DNA of 17,806 nt from FEN-1297 sp046706945 (GCA_046706945.1 JBJKOY010000322.1:1-17806); one strand, 5' to 3'. Shown: positions 1 through 7,740, counted from the first letter of the stretch. The notes: generated from the letters alone by a model not told the origin. Translations and numbers: made by a program.

Positions 1-821
1 CCGATCTCCTTGAGTGCTTCGTTGCTTTCGTCGGGATCGCCGGGCATTTCAAGATCCTGCCCGCTCTTTATTACTTTCAACGGATCGTGAACCGACCACC
101 AGTCGGTCATTACCAGCCATTTAAAACCCAGGTCTTTCCTGAGCAGTTTATTGATTACGTAATAGCTCTGCCCTGTCCATTCCCCGTTCAACAAATTGTA
201 TGAGGTCATTACCGCCATCGCTCCCGCATCGATGCCTGCTTTGAACGCGGGGAGGTAAATTTCGTGCAGAGTTCTTTCGTCGACTACCGAGTTTGAAGTG
301 CGCCTTCGGAACTCGGTATTGTTGCAGAGGAAATGCTTAAGCGTGGCCATTGTCCCGGTACTCTGCAAACCCGCAACGTAATTCTCGATCATCCTAGCCG
401 CTAAAAACGGGTCTTCGCCGAAATACTCAAAATTTCTCCCGCACTGGGATATCCTGTAAATATTCATGCCAGGACCGAGCAATACGGCTATACCTCCCGC
501 CCTGCATTCCCGTCCGACGGCTTCGGCATATTTAAATGCCAGTTCTTTATTCCATGAAGCAGCCAGGCAAACCGGGCAGGGGAACGCTGTGGACTTTTCC
601 AGGTTCCCGTTAAGGTCTTCGTGCATATGTATGCCTTGTGTAGCATCGGAAAGATATAATTCGGGAATGCCGTACTTATCGTTGCCCTTAATAAAAAAGA
701 AATTATTCCCTCCTATCATTCGGATTTTTTCGTCAAGCGTAAGTTTATCCAGAATTTCCATGGCTCTCGCATCGGCTTCTTCATAAGCTACCGGAGGACG
801 ATAAGGCTTAAATTTACTCAT
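1..821 (-). CDS. GH3 beta-glucosidase-type glycoside hydrolase, N-terminal part (3' end beyond window)
   Basis: The visible 273 residues cover most of a GH3 N-terminal TIM-barrel domain. Seen: LSDATQGIH near residue 57, GPGMNIYR and NFEYFGEDP in the middle, the conserved KHF of TLKHF, and the VMTDW motif whose Asp (about residue 240) corresponds to the family nucleophile. Family members hydrolyse non-reducing beta-glucosyl (sometimes xylosyl) residues with retention. The start is ATG at 819-821; an in-frame TAA lies 18 bases upstream, so no longer N-terminus is possible. The N-terminus (MSKFKPYRPP) has no signal peptide, unlike its neighbours, which suggests a cytoplasmic enzyme finishing imported oligosaccharides. 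It is last in the visible operon, 109 bp after the GH31 gene. The stop codon and the C-terminal domains lie outside the window, so exact substrate is open. Confidence 0.9.
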   Translation of the reverse strand, partial: MSKFKPYRPPVAYEEADARAMEILDKLTLDEKIRMIGGNNFFFIKGNDKYGIPELYLSDATQGIHMHEDLNGNLEKSTAFPCPVCLAASWNKELAFKYAEAVGRECRAGGIAVLLGPGMNIYRISQCGRNFEYFGEDPFLAARMIENYVAGLQSTGTMATLKHFLCNNTEFRRRTSNSVVDERTLHEIYLPAFKAGIDAGAMAVMTSYNLLNGEWTGQSYYVINKLLRKDLGFKWLVMTDWWSVHDPLKVIKSGQDLEMPGDPDESNEALKEI

Positions 822-850
822 ATCTTTTTTCTCTGTTTATTAAAACCCAT

Positions 851-908
851 TAACTACATAAGGCACACAGCTAAAATTTCTATGTGCTCTTATGTGTCTA
901 TGTGGTTA
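851..908. repeat. Imperfect inverted repeat in the GH31-GH3 gap
   Basis: The left arm TAACTACATAAGGCACA (851-867) and the right arm TGTGTCTATGTGGTTA (893-908) are reverse complements with about two mismatches and one extra base. The right half also contains a degenerate short tandem pattern on the plus strand (CTATGTG, TTATGTG, CTATGTGG). On the transcribed strand it starts about 23 nt after the GH31 stop codon and could fold into a hairpin between the GH31 and GH3 messages. No clear T-run follows it, so a rho-independent terminator is not supported. It resembles dispersed intergenic repeats of the AACCACATAGACACATA type; copy number cannot be judged from this window. Confidence 0.6.
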
Positions 909-930
909 GATTTTTTTTAAATCAGCAAGA

Positions 931-3777
931 TTATTCCGTTCTTTTTATTACCAGTTTCTTGTCGGTATAGCTAACTCCCCGTCCTGCCGGCATTCCCGAC
1001 AAGAATCCTTCCGGCTTGTTTTTACTTATCCAGACTACTTTAAAAGTACGTTTTGAAGGCATACCTTTGTACGAGCCGTCCGGCGCGTCGATTGTCAGCT
1101 CTCCTTTGCTTTCGTCGTAATTCATCCGGATCATCGAATACTTGCCTTTCATATAGTTATTGTTGTTATTCCCGTCGCCGTACAGGGTGAAGGAGGCATT
1201 ACCGCCGGTATATACGTATAGAGTTATATCTGTATCCGACTTCTGCTCCGCATATTGTATTTCAGGACCTACGGGAACTATCGAGCCCTCTTTAATAAAT
1301 AAAGGTATTTCGTTAAGGGGAGCCTGCACGGTAATTTTTTGTCCGCCATCGTAATATTTTCCGGAATAAAGATCGAACCATCCGCATCCGGCGGGGAGAT
1401 AGATATTTTTTGTTCTCTCTTTATAACCGGTTACCGGCGCAACTAATATTGAAGGACCGAACATATATTCGTTGGAGATATTCTCTACGTTCCTATCATT
1501 TTCAAAATCCATTACCAGGGCCCGCATAATTGTATAGTTGTCGAAGTAAACCATACCCGCCAGAGAATATATATACGGCATGAGCCTGTAGCGGAGTTCG
1601 GTTACGCCTACCATGGCATTGTATTCCGGACTACCCTCCGGGGCTACGTTAAAAATTTCTCTGTATGGATACTGTCCGTGCGACCTGTACAGCGGACAGA
1701 ATGCTCCGAACTCGTACCAGCGCGTCAACAGTTCGCGCCATTCATTTAAATTCTCGCCTTTCGCGTCAATAAATTTGTTGGGCACGGCAAAACCGCCTAT
1801 GTCAAACGTCCAGTACGGCAGACCCGACATCGAATAATTCAAACCGGCAGGCACCTGTCCCTGCATATCCTGCCATGTAGACGCAATATCCCCGCTCCAT
1901 ACTGCCGCGTCGTAACGCTGCTGTCCCGCGTAAGCATTGCGCGTAAGAATGAAGACCCGCTTGTCGGGACTTGCTTTCATCTGGCCTTCGAAAACGGCTC
2001 TCGAGTTTTCCAGCGAATAAGCATTGAAGTACTCGGCCCCCGGTCCGAGCGCGGTGGGGTCCATCAAATACTCTCTTGTCTTCATCGGCAGGTTCGAGTT
2101 CATATCGGGTTCCGAGGCATCAAGCCACCATGCATCCACGCCCAGGGGATAAAGATGTTCGTCGATCATTTTCCAGAACAATTTCCTCGCAGCCGGGTTA
2201 AACGGGTCGTAGAAAGTGGACAGATAGCCGGGACCGACCCAGTCCTTGTTCTTCATTTCAACGTTGCCCATGAAAAGGAAGCCTTTGGATTTCATAATAT
2301 CGTAGTTCTTCGTCCCGACATAGAATTTTGGCCATACGGATATCATAAAGTGTTCGTGAAGTTTTTTATGAAGCTCATTTATCATCCCTTTGGGATCGGG
2401 GTATCTGGTGGAGTCAAACTCCTGGCTGCCCCATTGATCTTCTTTCCAGTAAAACCAGTCCTGTACGATATTGTCGAAAGGTATTTTCAGTTTACGGTAT
2501 TCTCTTGCGACGCCCAAGAGCTCGGCCTGGGTTTTATATCGCTCGCGGCTCTGCCAAAATCCCATTGCCCACTTGGGCGGAATAAGAGCCTTGCCGGTCA
2601 GCTGCCTGTACCCGCCGATGACCTCATCCATATTTTTACCGTCTATAAAATAGTAATCGATCTGATGACCGTATTCCGAGTAAAGTGAAAGGTCATTTTG
2701 TTCGACGGGATTCACGGGAGTTTTGACTTTCAATGAAATATAGGCTTCTCCGCCGTCCGGTATCCATTCGATTCTGATCGGATATTCCCGGCCTTTAACC
2801 ATTTGAAGATCGAATAAATGAACAAATGCATTCCACGATTGTCTCCATCTGTCGACAAGCAATTTATTATCTATCCACATCTTGCAGTGCCCCGAAGCGT
2901 ACAGCCGGAATTTGTACAAACCGGAAGAATCGGTGACAAGATTTCCGCTCCAGACGGCTTCTCCGTTTGCAAGTTTGAAATCTTCCGGGAAATTCTTCAG
3001 CAGAGGAATGAACTCGTAGTCAATTTGAGATTCGTCGCGCGAGACGGCCGGTTTCGACGTATCCTTTGAGTTGTAATAATCGGCTGTAAGTCCGCCTTCC
3101 TTCCCGGCCGCATCATAAAGTCTGAAGGCGGAAAGAGGGCCGTAATCCCGCGGGTCTCCGAATTTAGAACGGGAATAATTATCCCATAAGATCCCGTAGT
3201 TTTTATTCGAGATAACGAACGGAATGGAAATTTTTGTATTATACTGGTAAAGATCGACGTCGTGACCTTTATAATTAAACAATCCTTCCTGCTGCTGGCC
3301 CAGGCCGTAGAAGGCTTCTTCCGGGGGGGATTCAAATTGCTGTCTTATTCTGAAGAGATGTTTATTCTCCAGGACTACCGGTTCTATCGTCTTGCCTCCG
3401 TTTTTAATTTCGGTAAGAATCGGCTTGCCTGAAGCGTCGCAGAAAACTATCCCCCCGGATTTCTCTGAAATTTTAACCTCCATGGATTTTGTTTTTAGTG
3501 AAACCGTATCCCCTTCTTGATCGACATTGAACTCGACTGCAGGGAACTTTTTTTTCACTATCATCAGGCTTTCGACTTCGGGAAAAGAATTCCCGTTTAC
3601 CGCGCTGACGCGGATTATTTTATCGGCTACGGGTTCAACGCGGACAAGTTTAGCCCCGTTTGCAACCGTGTCTGCAACCTGCACTATAACACCGTTTGGT
3701 ATTTTCATGTATTTGTGCTGTGCGAATAAATTTATCGACAAAAAAAGTGTTATTAAAAAAGGAAAATTTTTCTTCAT
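931..3777 (-). CDS. GH31 alpha-xylosidase-type enzyme with PA14 insert, exported
   Basis: Product of 948 residues with a signal peptide (MKKNFPFLITLFLSINLFAQ, cleavage after AQ). An N-terminal beta-sandwich contains a PA14-like insert at about residues 228-355 (GGLTADYYN through AYISLKVK). The GH31 barrel follows from about residue 395, with C-terminal beta domains from about 760. The nucleophile is predicted as Asp553 in WWLDASEPD and the acid/base as Asp630 in WSGDIAST. A PA14 insert at this place is known from xyloglucan-active alpha-xylosidases such as Cellvibrio Xyl31A and Bacteroides ovatus GH31A, so removal of non-reducing alpha-1,6-xylosyl units from xyloglucan oligosaccharides is the best guess. 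An alpha-glucosidase role cannot be excluded from sequence alone. It starts 28 bp after the GH27 stop, within one transcription unit. No clear Shine-Dalgarno precedes the ATG. Confidence 0.92.
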   Translation of the reverse strand: MKKNFPFLITLFLSINLFAQHKYMKIPNGVIVQVADTVANGAKLVRVEPVADKIIRVSAVNGNSFPEVESLMIVKKKFPAVEFNVDQEGDTVSLKTKSMEVKISEKSGGIVFCDASGKPILTEIKNGGKTIEPVVLENKHLFRIRQQFESPPEEAFYGLGQQQEGLFNYKGHDVDLYQYNTKISIPFVISNKNYGILWDNYSRSKFGDPRDYGPLSAFRLYDAAGKEGGLTADYYNSKDTSKPAVSRDESQIDYEFIPLLKNFPEDFKLANGEAVWSGNLVTDSSGLYKFRLYASGHCKMWIDNKLLVDRWRQSWNAFVHLFDLQMVKGREYPIRIEWIPDGGEAYISLKVKTPVNPVEQNDLSLYSEYGHQIDYYFIDGKNMDEVIGGYRQLTGKALIPPKWAMGFWQSRERYKTQAELLGVAREYRKLKIPFDNIVQDWFYWKEDQWGSQEFDSTRYPDPKGMINELHKKLHEHFMISVWPKFYVGTKNYDIMKSKGFLFMGNVEMKNKDWVGPGYLSTFYDPFNPAARKLFWKMIDEHLYPLGVDAWWLDASEPDMNSNLPMKTREYLMDPTALGPGAEYFNAYSLENSRAVFEGQMKASPDKRVFILTRNAYAGQQRYDAAVWSGDIASTWQDMQGQVPAGLNYSMSGLPYWTFDIGGFAVPNKFIDAKGENLNEWRELLTRWYEFGAFCPLYRSHGQYPYREIFNVAPEGSPEYNAMVGVTELRYRLMPYIYSLAGMVYFDNYTIMRALVMDFENDRNVENISNEYMFGPSILVAPVTGYKERTKNIYLPAGCGWFDLYSGKYYDGGQKITVQAPLNEIPLFIKEGSIVPVGPEIQYAEQKSDTDITLYVYTGGNASFTLYGDGNNNNNYMKGKYSMIRMNYDESKGELTIDAPDGSYKGMPSKRTFKVVWISKNKPEGFLSGMPAGRGVSYTDKKLVIKRTE

Positions 3778-3805
3778 TTTCTGCGCCGTTGTTTTTGATA
3801 AATAA

Positions 3806-5035
3806 TTATTCTTTAACCAGCCTTAGCATTAAAACATCATGCCCCGGGACTTCTGCGCTTAAGGCTTTACCCGTAGTTCCCATTTCATTCTTAGTCCAGA
3901 GATTTTTAATTTTGTAAACGGTTTGATCGAAATGCGCGTTCCTTCCCGAGAGGCTGTCGTAGACCGCTTCATTTTTCCAGTCGAAAGAAACTTTTTTAGG
4001 TTCTACGCTTCTGTTTAAGAAACACATTGCCCAGTCGCCTTTTTCGAGGGGTTTAAACCAGACGTCGACGCTGTCGCTGTTCGAGTATTTAAAACCTTCG
4101 ATACCGAGCGAATCCTGGTCGACCGCGATTACGTCCCTGTTCGTAAGTATCGCCAGTGTTTCCTTGCTCATGCTCCTTAAGTCGTTGCCGGCTATTAAAG
4201 GCGCGGCCAGCATGCACCACATCGAAAAATGCGCACGGTCCTCGTTGTTCGTCATCCCGTTGCCAACTTCGAGCATATCCGGATCGTTCCAATGTCCGGG
4301 TCCGGCATATTTTCTCAGTCCCTTCTGCATATCGAGTATCTGCATTATTCCCCACGAGTACCAGGTACCGTGGTTAATCGTGCAGTCGAAGCAGGCATGA
4401 ATATCGCCGGTAGTTCTCCAGAGATGGCCGATGTTTTTAGCCCACAGCCAGGGTTTGTTCGTTCCCCATTCGCAGATGCTGAACACGACCGGTCTGCCCG
4501 CAGCAAACAGCGCATTGCGCATCGTAGTATAAGCGCCCACGGCGTTGAGGCCTTCGGTGTTGCACCAATCGTATTTCAAATAATCTATTCCCCATTTTGC
4601 ATAAGTAATCGCATCCTGGTATTCGTGGCCGCGGCTGGCCGGGTATCCGGCGCATGTTTTATTGCCCGCATCCGAATAAAGACCGAGCTTTAGACCCTTC
4701 GAATGGACGTAATCGGCAAGAGCCTTCATGCCGGAAGGAAATTTTACCGAATCGGGATGAATGAAACCGAGACTGTCGCGATAACCCTGCCAGCAGTCGT
4801 CGATGTTGATATATTCGTAGCCCGCCGCCCTCATACCGGAAGAAACCATCGCGTCTGCGATTTCTCTAATTATTTTTTCGTTCACCCCGCACTGGAACTT
4901 ATTCCAGCTGTTCCAGCCCATGGGAGGAGTTTTGGCCAGCTGATCGAATTTCTGGCCGTATATGCTTGAAGAGGCAAGCATAACTGTTATTAAAATAAAA
5001 TTTTTTATCAACGCTGGTAACAAGTTTCTTTTCAT
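3806..5035 (-). CDS. GH27 alpha-galactosidase, exported
   Basis: Product of 409 residues, starting MKRNLLPALIKN with a signal peptide ending SSSIYGQ. The open frame extends 33 codons further upstream (to 5134), but the internal ATG at 5035 has an AAGGA box at 5044-5048 eight bases before it and gives a clean signal peptide, so it is chosen. GH27 marks: TPPMGWNSWN at about residue 37, INIDDCW at about 76, the nucleophile Asp156 in YLKYDWC, and the acid/base Asp211 in WRTTGDI. GPGHWNDPDMLEVGNG follows. A short C-terminal beta domain completes the usual GH27 architecture. The family removes terminal alpha-1,6-galactose (galactomannan, raffinose-type or other galactosylated side chains); alpha-N-acetylgalactosaminidase is a less likely alternative. 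It is followed after 28 bp by the GH31 gene. Confidence 0.95.
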   Translation of the reverse strand: MKRNLLPALIKNFILITVMLASSSIYGQKFDQLAKTPPMGWNSWNKFQCGVNEKIIREIADAMVSSGMRAAGYEYINIDDCWQGYRDSLGFIHPDSVKFPSGMKALADYVHSKGLKLGLYSDAGNKTCAGYPASRGHEYQDAITYAKWGIDYLKYDWCNTEGLNAVGAYTTMRNALFAAGRPVVFSICEWGTNKPWLWAKNIGHLWRTTGDIHACFDCTINHGTWYSWGIMQILDMQKGLRKYAGPGHWNDPDMLEVGNGMTNNEDRAHFSMWCMLAAPLIAGNDLRSMSKETLAILTNRDVIAVDQDSLGIEGFKYSNSDSVDVWFKPLEKGDWAMCFLNRSVEPKKVSFDWKNEAVYDSLSGRNAHFDQTVYKIKNLWTKNEMGTTGKALSAEVPGHDVLMLRLVKE

Positions 5036-5043
5036 TTTTATAT

Positions 5044-5048
5044 TCCTT
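5044..5048 (-). promoter_or_regulatory. Shine-Dalgarno of the GH27 gene (decides the start)
   Basis: On the minus strand AAGGA lies 8 bases before the ATG at 5035. It supports this internal ATG over the upstream in-frame ATG at 5134, whose translation would put 33 unrelated residues in front of the signal peptide. Confidence 0.6.
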
Positions 5049-5124
5049 AATTGATTTAAAAAACAAGAACCTTTAAAGAACCTAATGCCCTGAAATATAA
5101 TAATATTTTTTCCCCTCTTGTCCT

Positions 5125-5153
5125 TATATACCAACGGAATAAAACCGTGTTAA
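5125..5153 (-). promoter_or_regulatory. Possible sigma70-like promoter for GH27-GH31-GH3
   Basis: On the minus strand, TTAACA (5148-5153) and TATATA (5125-5130) are separated by exactly 17 bp and lie about 90 bp upstream of the GH27 start. A TTGACA at 5176-5181 has no good partner. The region is AT-rich, so chance matches are likely, and Bacteroidota often use a different promoter consensus (TAnnTTTG), which I did not find here. It would separate the GH27-GH31-GH3 block from the upstream genes. Confidence 0.3.
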
Positions 5154-5206
5154 ATTTGTGATATATAAAAGTAATTGTCAACGAACCGGAAGAAAAAGTT
5201 TTGCAG

Positions 5207-5255
5207 CAGGCTAACTTGCCTGTATCTCATGATGAGCGGCGGACCTGCCTGCCGC
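5207..5255. repeat. Two small GC-rich hairpins
   Basis: CAGGC-6-GCCTG (5207-5222) and GCGGC-10-GCCGC (5236-5255) sit close together in an otherwise AT-rich gap. The loop of the second includes ACCTGCC, a word also present in the palindrome inside the element at 7419-7794. Neither hairpin is followed by a T-run in the direction of transcription. Confidence 0.4.
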
Positions 5256-5260
5256 GAACA

Positions 5261-5299
5261 TGCGTCAAACTAATTTTAATTTATTATAAAATAAGTAAC
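5261..5299 (+). repeat. Sequence resembling one terminus of the 7419-7794 element
   Basis: Read on the plus strand, it begins TGCGTCAAACTAATTTT and ends TATAAAATAAGT. The reverse complement of the right end of the 7419-7794 element reads GGCGTCAACTTAATTTTT and then TTATTACAATATAAGT. Shared blocks are GCGTCAA, TAATTTT and TATTA.AA.ATAAGT, with about one gap. No matching second terminus is seen in this gap, so it could be a solo end. The AT-rich part makes chance similarity possible. Confidence 0.4.
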
Positions 5300-5351
5300 T
5301 GTCGGAATAATAAATTAACCCAGTACAGAAGTTATTATTTATGATAACATA

Positions 5352-5435
5352 TCTTAATCTTGATCTTGATCTCGAACTTAATTTTTCTTTTGCTCTTCCG
5401 GCTGATTATGATTATGATTAAGAGCAAGATTAAGA
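5352..5435. repeat. Degenerate TCTTAATCTTG inverted repeat
   Basis: TCTTAATCTTGATCTTGATC at 5352-5371 is matched by the reverse complement of 5416-5435, which reads TCTTAATCTTGCTCTTAATC (18 of 20 identical). Each arm is itself made of short near-repeats (CTTGAT twice, GATTAT twice). It begins about 27 nt past the stop codon of the heparinase-like gene on the transcribed strand, so it may form a 3'-end structure or be a dispersed repeat. Confidence 0.6.
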
Positions 5436-5461
5436 ATAGAATTATACTTCAATCTGCTTTG

Positions 5462-7372
5462 CTATCTTGATATTTTTAATTGAATAACTCCGGATTTAAT
5501 TTTTATTAAATTGGTTAGCTGTATTCTATAAATATTGTCTCCCCACCTTTGCAGTACTATTCCGTCTTCCGGTCCGTTTAAGACTCTCTTCTCATAAGTG
5601 GCCTTCAGCATTTGAGGATCGTATTTTAAATTGATAATTCCGTTTTTAAGTTTTAACCGGATTACACCGGGAGTTGTTATATCGGGACGATATACTGTCA
5701 TCAGGTTTTCCGCAATGTTTCCTTCTTTTAAAAAGCCGAACTCATCCGTTACTTCTACGTCGGAATTTCTGATGAACTTTATCGATCGTCTTAGGAATTT
5801 TAAACCCGCGCTTGACGGATAGGCTTTCCCCAAATCAAACTTAAAAACAACGGAATCATCGCCGCTTCGATATTCGATATTATCCGCTTTATATTCTGAT
5901 CCCGCCGACTGATCAACTCCGTTTACCGTCGGGTCATTATGGTAATCCGAACGGATAAACCATATGGAGTACCGCCGGTCGTTAAATGTTCTTGCGGTGT
6001 AGGTTCCGCTTCCTACGTCGATCAGGACCGGCTCGTTATTATAATATATCATGTAAGAACCGACATCGTTGTGGTTATGACTTTCGCCGTTGTTCCCGGC
6101 ATTTGCGGCAATACAGAAGCCGCTGTCGCTCCCGGCATTGTCTCTTGCGGTCATAACTTTTATATCGGGCAGCCAAACGTCTCTCAGCAAAGGAAGTTTT
6201 TTCTTTTGCCGGTCGATTCCCTTCAATTCAAAAAGATCAAGGAAGGCGCGGGTAAAGTGATTTTCGTCGACGGGAAGCCGATCGGGATTATAATAATATG
6301 CTCCGAACTCCTTCATCTTTTCATCATTCATTCTTTTTCCCATCAGGTAGACCATTCCGCCGTCCAAATTTAATTTTACCCCTGCGTCTCCGAAGTTTAT
6401 AAAATAATCCCTAGTAACCTGAGCTTTATAAATAAAAGTACCGATATTTCTTATTAAGGAATTTCCGTAAACGTTGAAATGATTATCAGAAGCCATGTTT
6501 AACAGGTCGATGGTTTCGTAAAGTGACTCTCCGGCATCCATCCAATAATGCGGTCCCTCATTGCAGCCGCCGTCCTGCGGATAAGAATTCAGGAAATTGT
6601 CCAGCGACCAAAGAATTTTTTCCACCTCCCTAACTCTTTTATCCTTGTTTTTTTCCAGGATCAAAGCCGTAGCCAGCCAGTTCGAACATATCCAAGTATT
6701 CCAGTTAAAGGAAACCTTCATCCAGAAATGCGGTTCCGTAAGGACGGGCGTTAATATTCTTTTCTCTGTTTCGTAAAAAATTCTTTTCGAGATTTGAGGC
6801 GACACTTTATCCAGTTCCCTGCCCAGGAAATATTCCGTCCATGCAAGCAGGTCCCCGGTAGCCGCGGAAAATAAATCGACCCACGGCTCGGTTATATCGG
6901 GAAGACCTCGGCCTGCTTTTGAATGGCCGTAATGCGCGGGCAGCATCCATGAAGATTCTTCGCAAATATTCCAAATCCCGTTTACAATTTGATCGGTAAA
7001 CCTTCCTTTATTCTCAAAGATCTCCGCTAAAACAAGGACGGAAAGGACTTTCCTTTTTTCAAAATAAATCTTTTCGAATTCGGTCCTGTTGCCTGTTCTT
7101 ACAAACAGCAATGCGGTCGTTGCTTCTATGGAAGGCCACTTGTACTCCAGGTAATTATCCGCTTCTTTAATAACCGGTACTCTGATCGAATCCGGTACGG
7201 CGTTCCATGCCGCCCTGTCGTTTATGCCGGGGTACGGTTTCCAATCGCTTCGAGGAATTAATATCTGTTTAAGCCGCTCTTCGCTGAACCTGCTCCCCAG
7301 GATATTTTTATTCTGCGGATAGATGATTATTGTCGTCAATAAAAATAAAATCGAGAATAATTTTTGAATCAT
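5462..7372 (-). CDS. Heparinase II/III-like polysaccharide lyase, exported
   Basis: Product of 636 residues with a signal peptide (MIQKLFSILFLLTTIIIYPQ). The N-terminal half is alpha-helical and Trp-rich (VSFNWNTWICSNW at about residues 219-231, DGGCNEGPHYW at 267-277), as in the (alpha/alpha) toroid of heparinase II/III-type lyases. The C-terminal half carries the heparinase II/III beta-sandwich signature GESHNHNDVGSYMIYYN (His432, His434, Asp436) followed by EPVLIDVGSGTYT. Such enzymes cleave uronic-acid-containing chains by beta-elimination, giving 4,5-unsaturated ends. That product is what the GH105 enzyme upstream would use. I cannot assign a CAZy PL family or the substrate; the name does not imply heparin activity. 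An AGGA at 7379-7382 lies 6 bases before the ATG. It is isolated by long repeat-bearing gaps on both sides. Confidence 0.8.
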   Translation of the reverse strand: MIQKLFSILFLLTTIIIYPQNKNILGSRFSEERLKQILIPRSDWKPYPGINDRAAWNAVPDSIRVPVIKEADNYLEYKWPSIEATTALLFVRTGNRTEFEKIYFEKRKVLSVLVLAEIFENKGRFTDQIVNGIWNICEESSWMLPAHYGHSKAGRGLPDITEPWVDLFSAATGDLLAWTEYFLGRELDKVSPQISKRIFYETEKRILTPVLTEPHFWMKVSFNWNTWICSNWLATALILEKNKDKRVREVEKILWSLDNFLNSYPQDGGCNEGPHYWMDAGESLYETIDLLNMASDNHFNVYGNSLIRNIGTFIYKAQVTRDYFINFGDAGVKLNLDGGMVYLMGKRMNDEKMKEFGAYYYNPDRLPVDENHFTRAFLDLFELKGIDRQKKKLPLLRDVWLPDIKVMTARDNAGSDSGFCIAANAGNNGESHNHNDVGSYMIYYNNEPVLIDVGSGTYTARTFNDRRYSIWFIRSDYHNDPTVNGVDQSAGSEYKADNIEYRSGDDSVVFKFDLGKAYPSSAGLKFLRRSIKFIRNSDVEVTDEFGFLKEGNIAENLMTVYRPDITTPGVIRLKLKNGIINLKYDPQMLKATYEKRVLNGPEDGIVLQRWGDNIYRIQLTNLIKIKSGVIQLKISR

Positions 7373-7538
7373 TATAAATCCTAAAATATATAAAGATATT
7401 TATGAGCAGGGATAGACATATAGGCGTCAACTAATGGATAGACGAAATACATCTATCAATTTAAAAATTGTTTAGAATTATTGAAAACTTAATAAAAATC
7501 ATTACGACAGAATTATAAAATATAAGGATACCATTGAG

Positions 7539-7702
7539 AATCCCGAATGGATCGCAATGCGATAAGTCTCGCCCTTCTTAAGGGAGACCTGCCGGCAGGC
7601 AGGGATGAGAGAGGGTTTGAGGAAGTTATTAAATCCTAAACCCATCCCCACCCTTCCCTTAAAAAGCGAAGGGCTTATCACGTAAGTGATCCCTTCGGGA
7701 TT
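7539..7702. repeat. Large imperfect palindrome nested in the MITE-like element
   Basis: Outer arms 7539-7566 and 7674-7702 share AATCCCGAA, GGATC and GATAAG when one is reverse-complemented. Inner arms continue with GCCCTTC and TTAAGGGA on the left (7571-7585) facing the reverse complement of TCCCTTAA and GAAGGGC on the right (7655-7673). The centre carries a perfect palindrome CCTGCCGGCAGG (7588-7599). The whole would form a long cruciform or RNA hairpin, typical of REP-like or MITE-like sequences. Confidence 0.65.
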
Positions 7703-7740
7703 GTTAGAATTAACCTGGACATTATCATTCTGTCATTTGA

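Larger units (their letters stand above)
5036..5461. other. 426-bp intergenic gap with promoter-like and repeat sequences
   Basis: No convincing gene is seen between the heparinase-like and GH27 genes. From the GH27 side the gap holds a Shine-Dalgarno (5044-5048), a sigma70-like promoter candidate (5125-5153), two small GC-rich hairpins (5207-5222 and 5236-5255), a stretch resembling one end of the mobile-element-like sequence at 7419-7794 (5261-5299), and a degenerate inverted repeat built from TCTTAATCTTG words (5352-5435). The AT-rich remainder shows nothing further. Confidence 0.6.

Noticed and set aside
2155..2688. 177-codon open frame on the plus strand
   Set aside because: It lies antisense inside the GH31 catalytic domain, has no recognisable motif or ribosome binding site, and is explained by the codon use of the real gene.
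5036..5134. 33-codon upstream extension of the GH27 gene
   Set aside because: It would bury the signal peptide and has no ribosome binding support, whereas the ATG at 5035 has AAGGA at good spacing.
5176..5181. TTGACA as the -35 of a GH27 promoter
   Set aside because: No TATAAT-like sequence lies 16-18 bp downstream; the TTAACA/TATATA pair nearby has better spacing.
7539..7702. CRISPR or rho-independent terminator
   Set aside because: There is only one palindromic unit with no regularly spaced repeats, and no T-run follows the stem on either strand.
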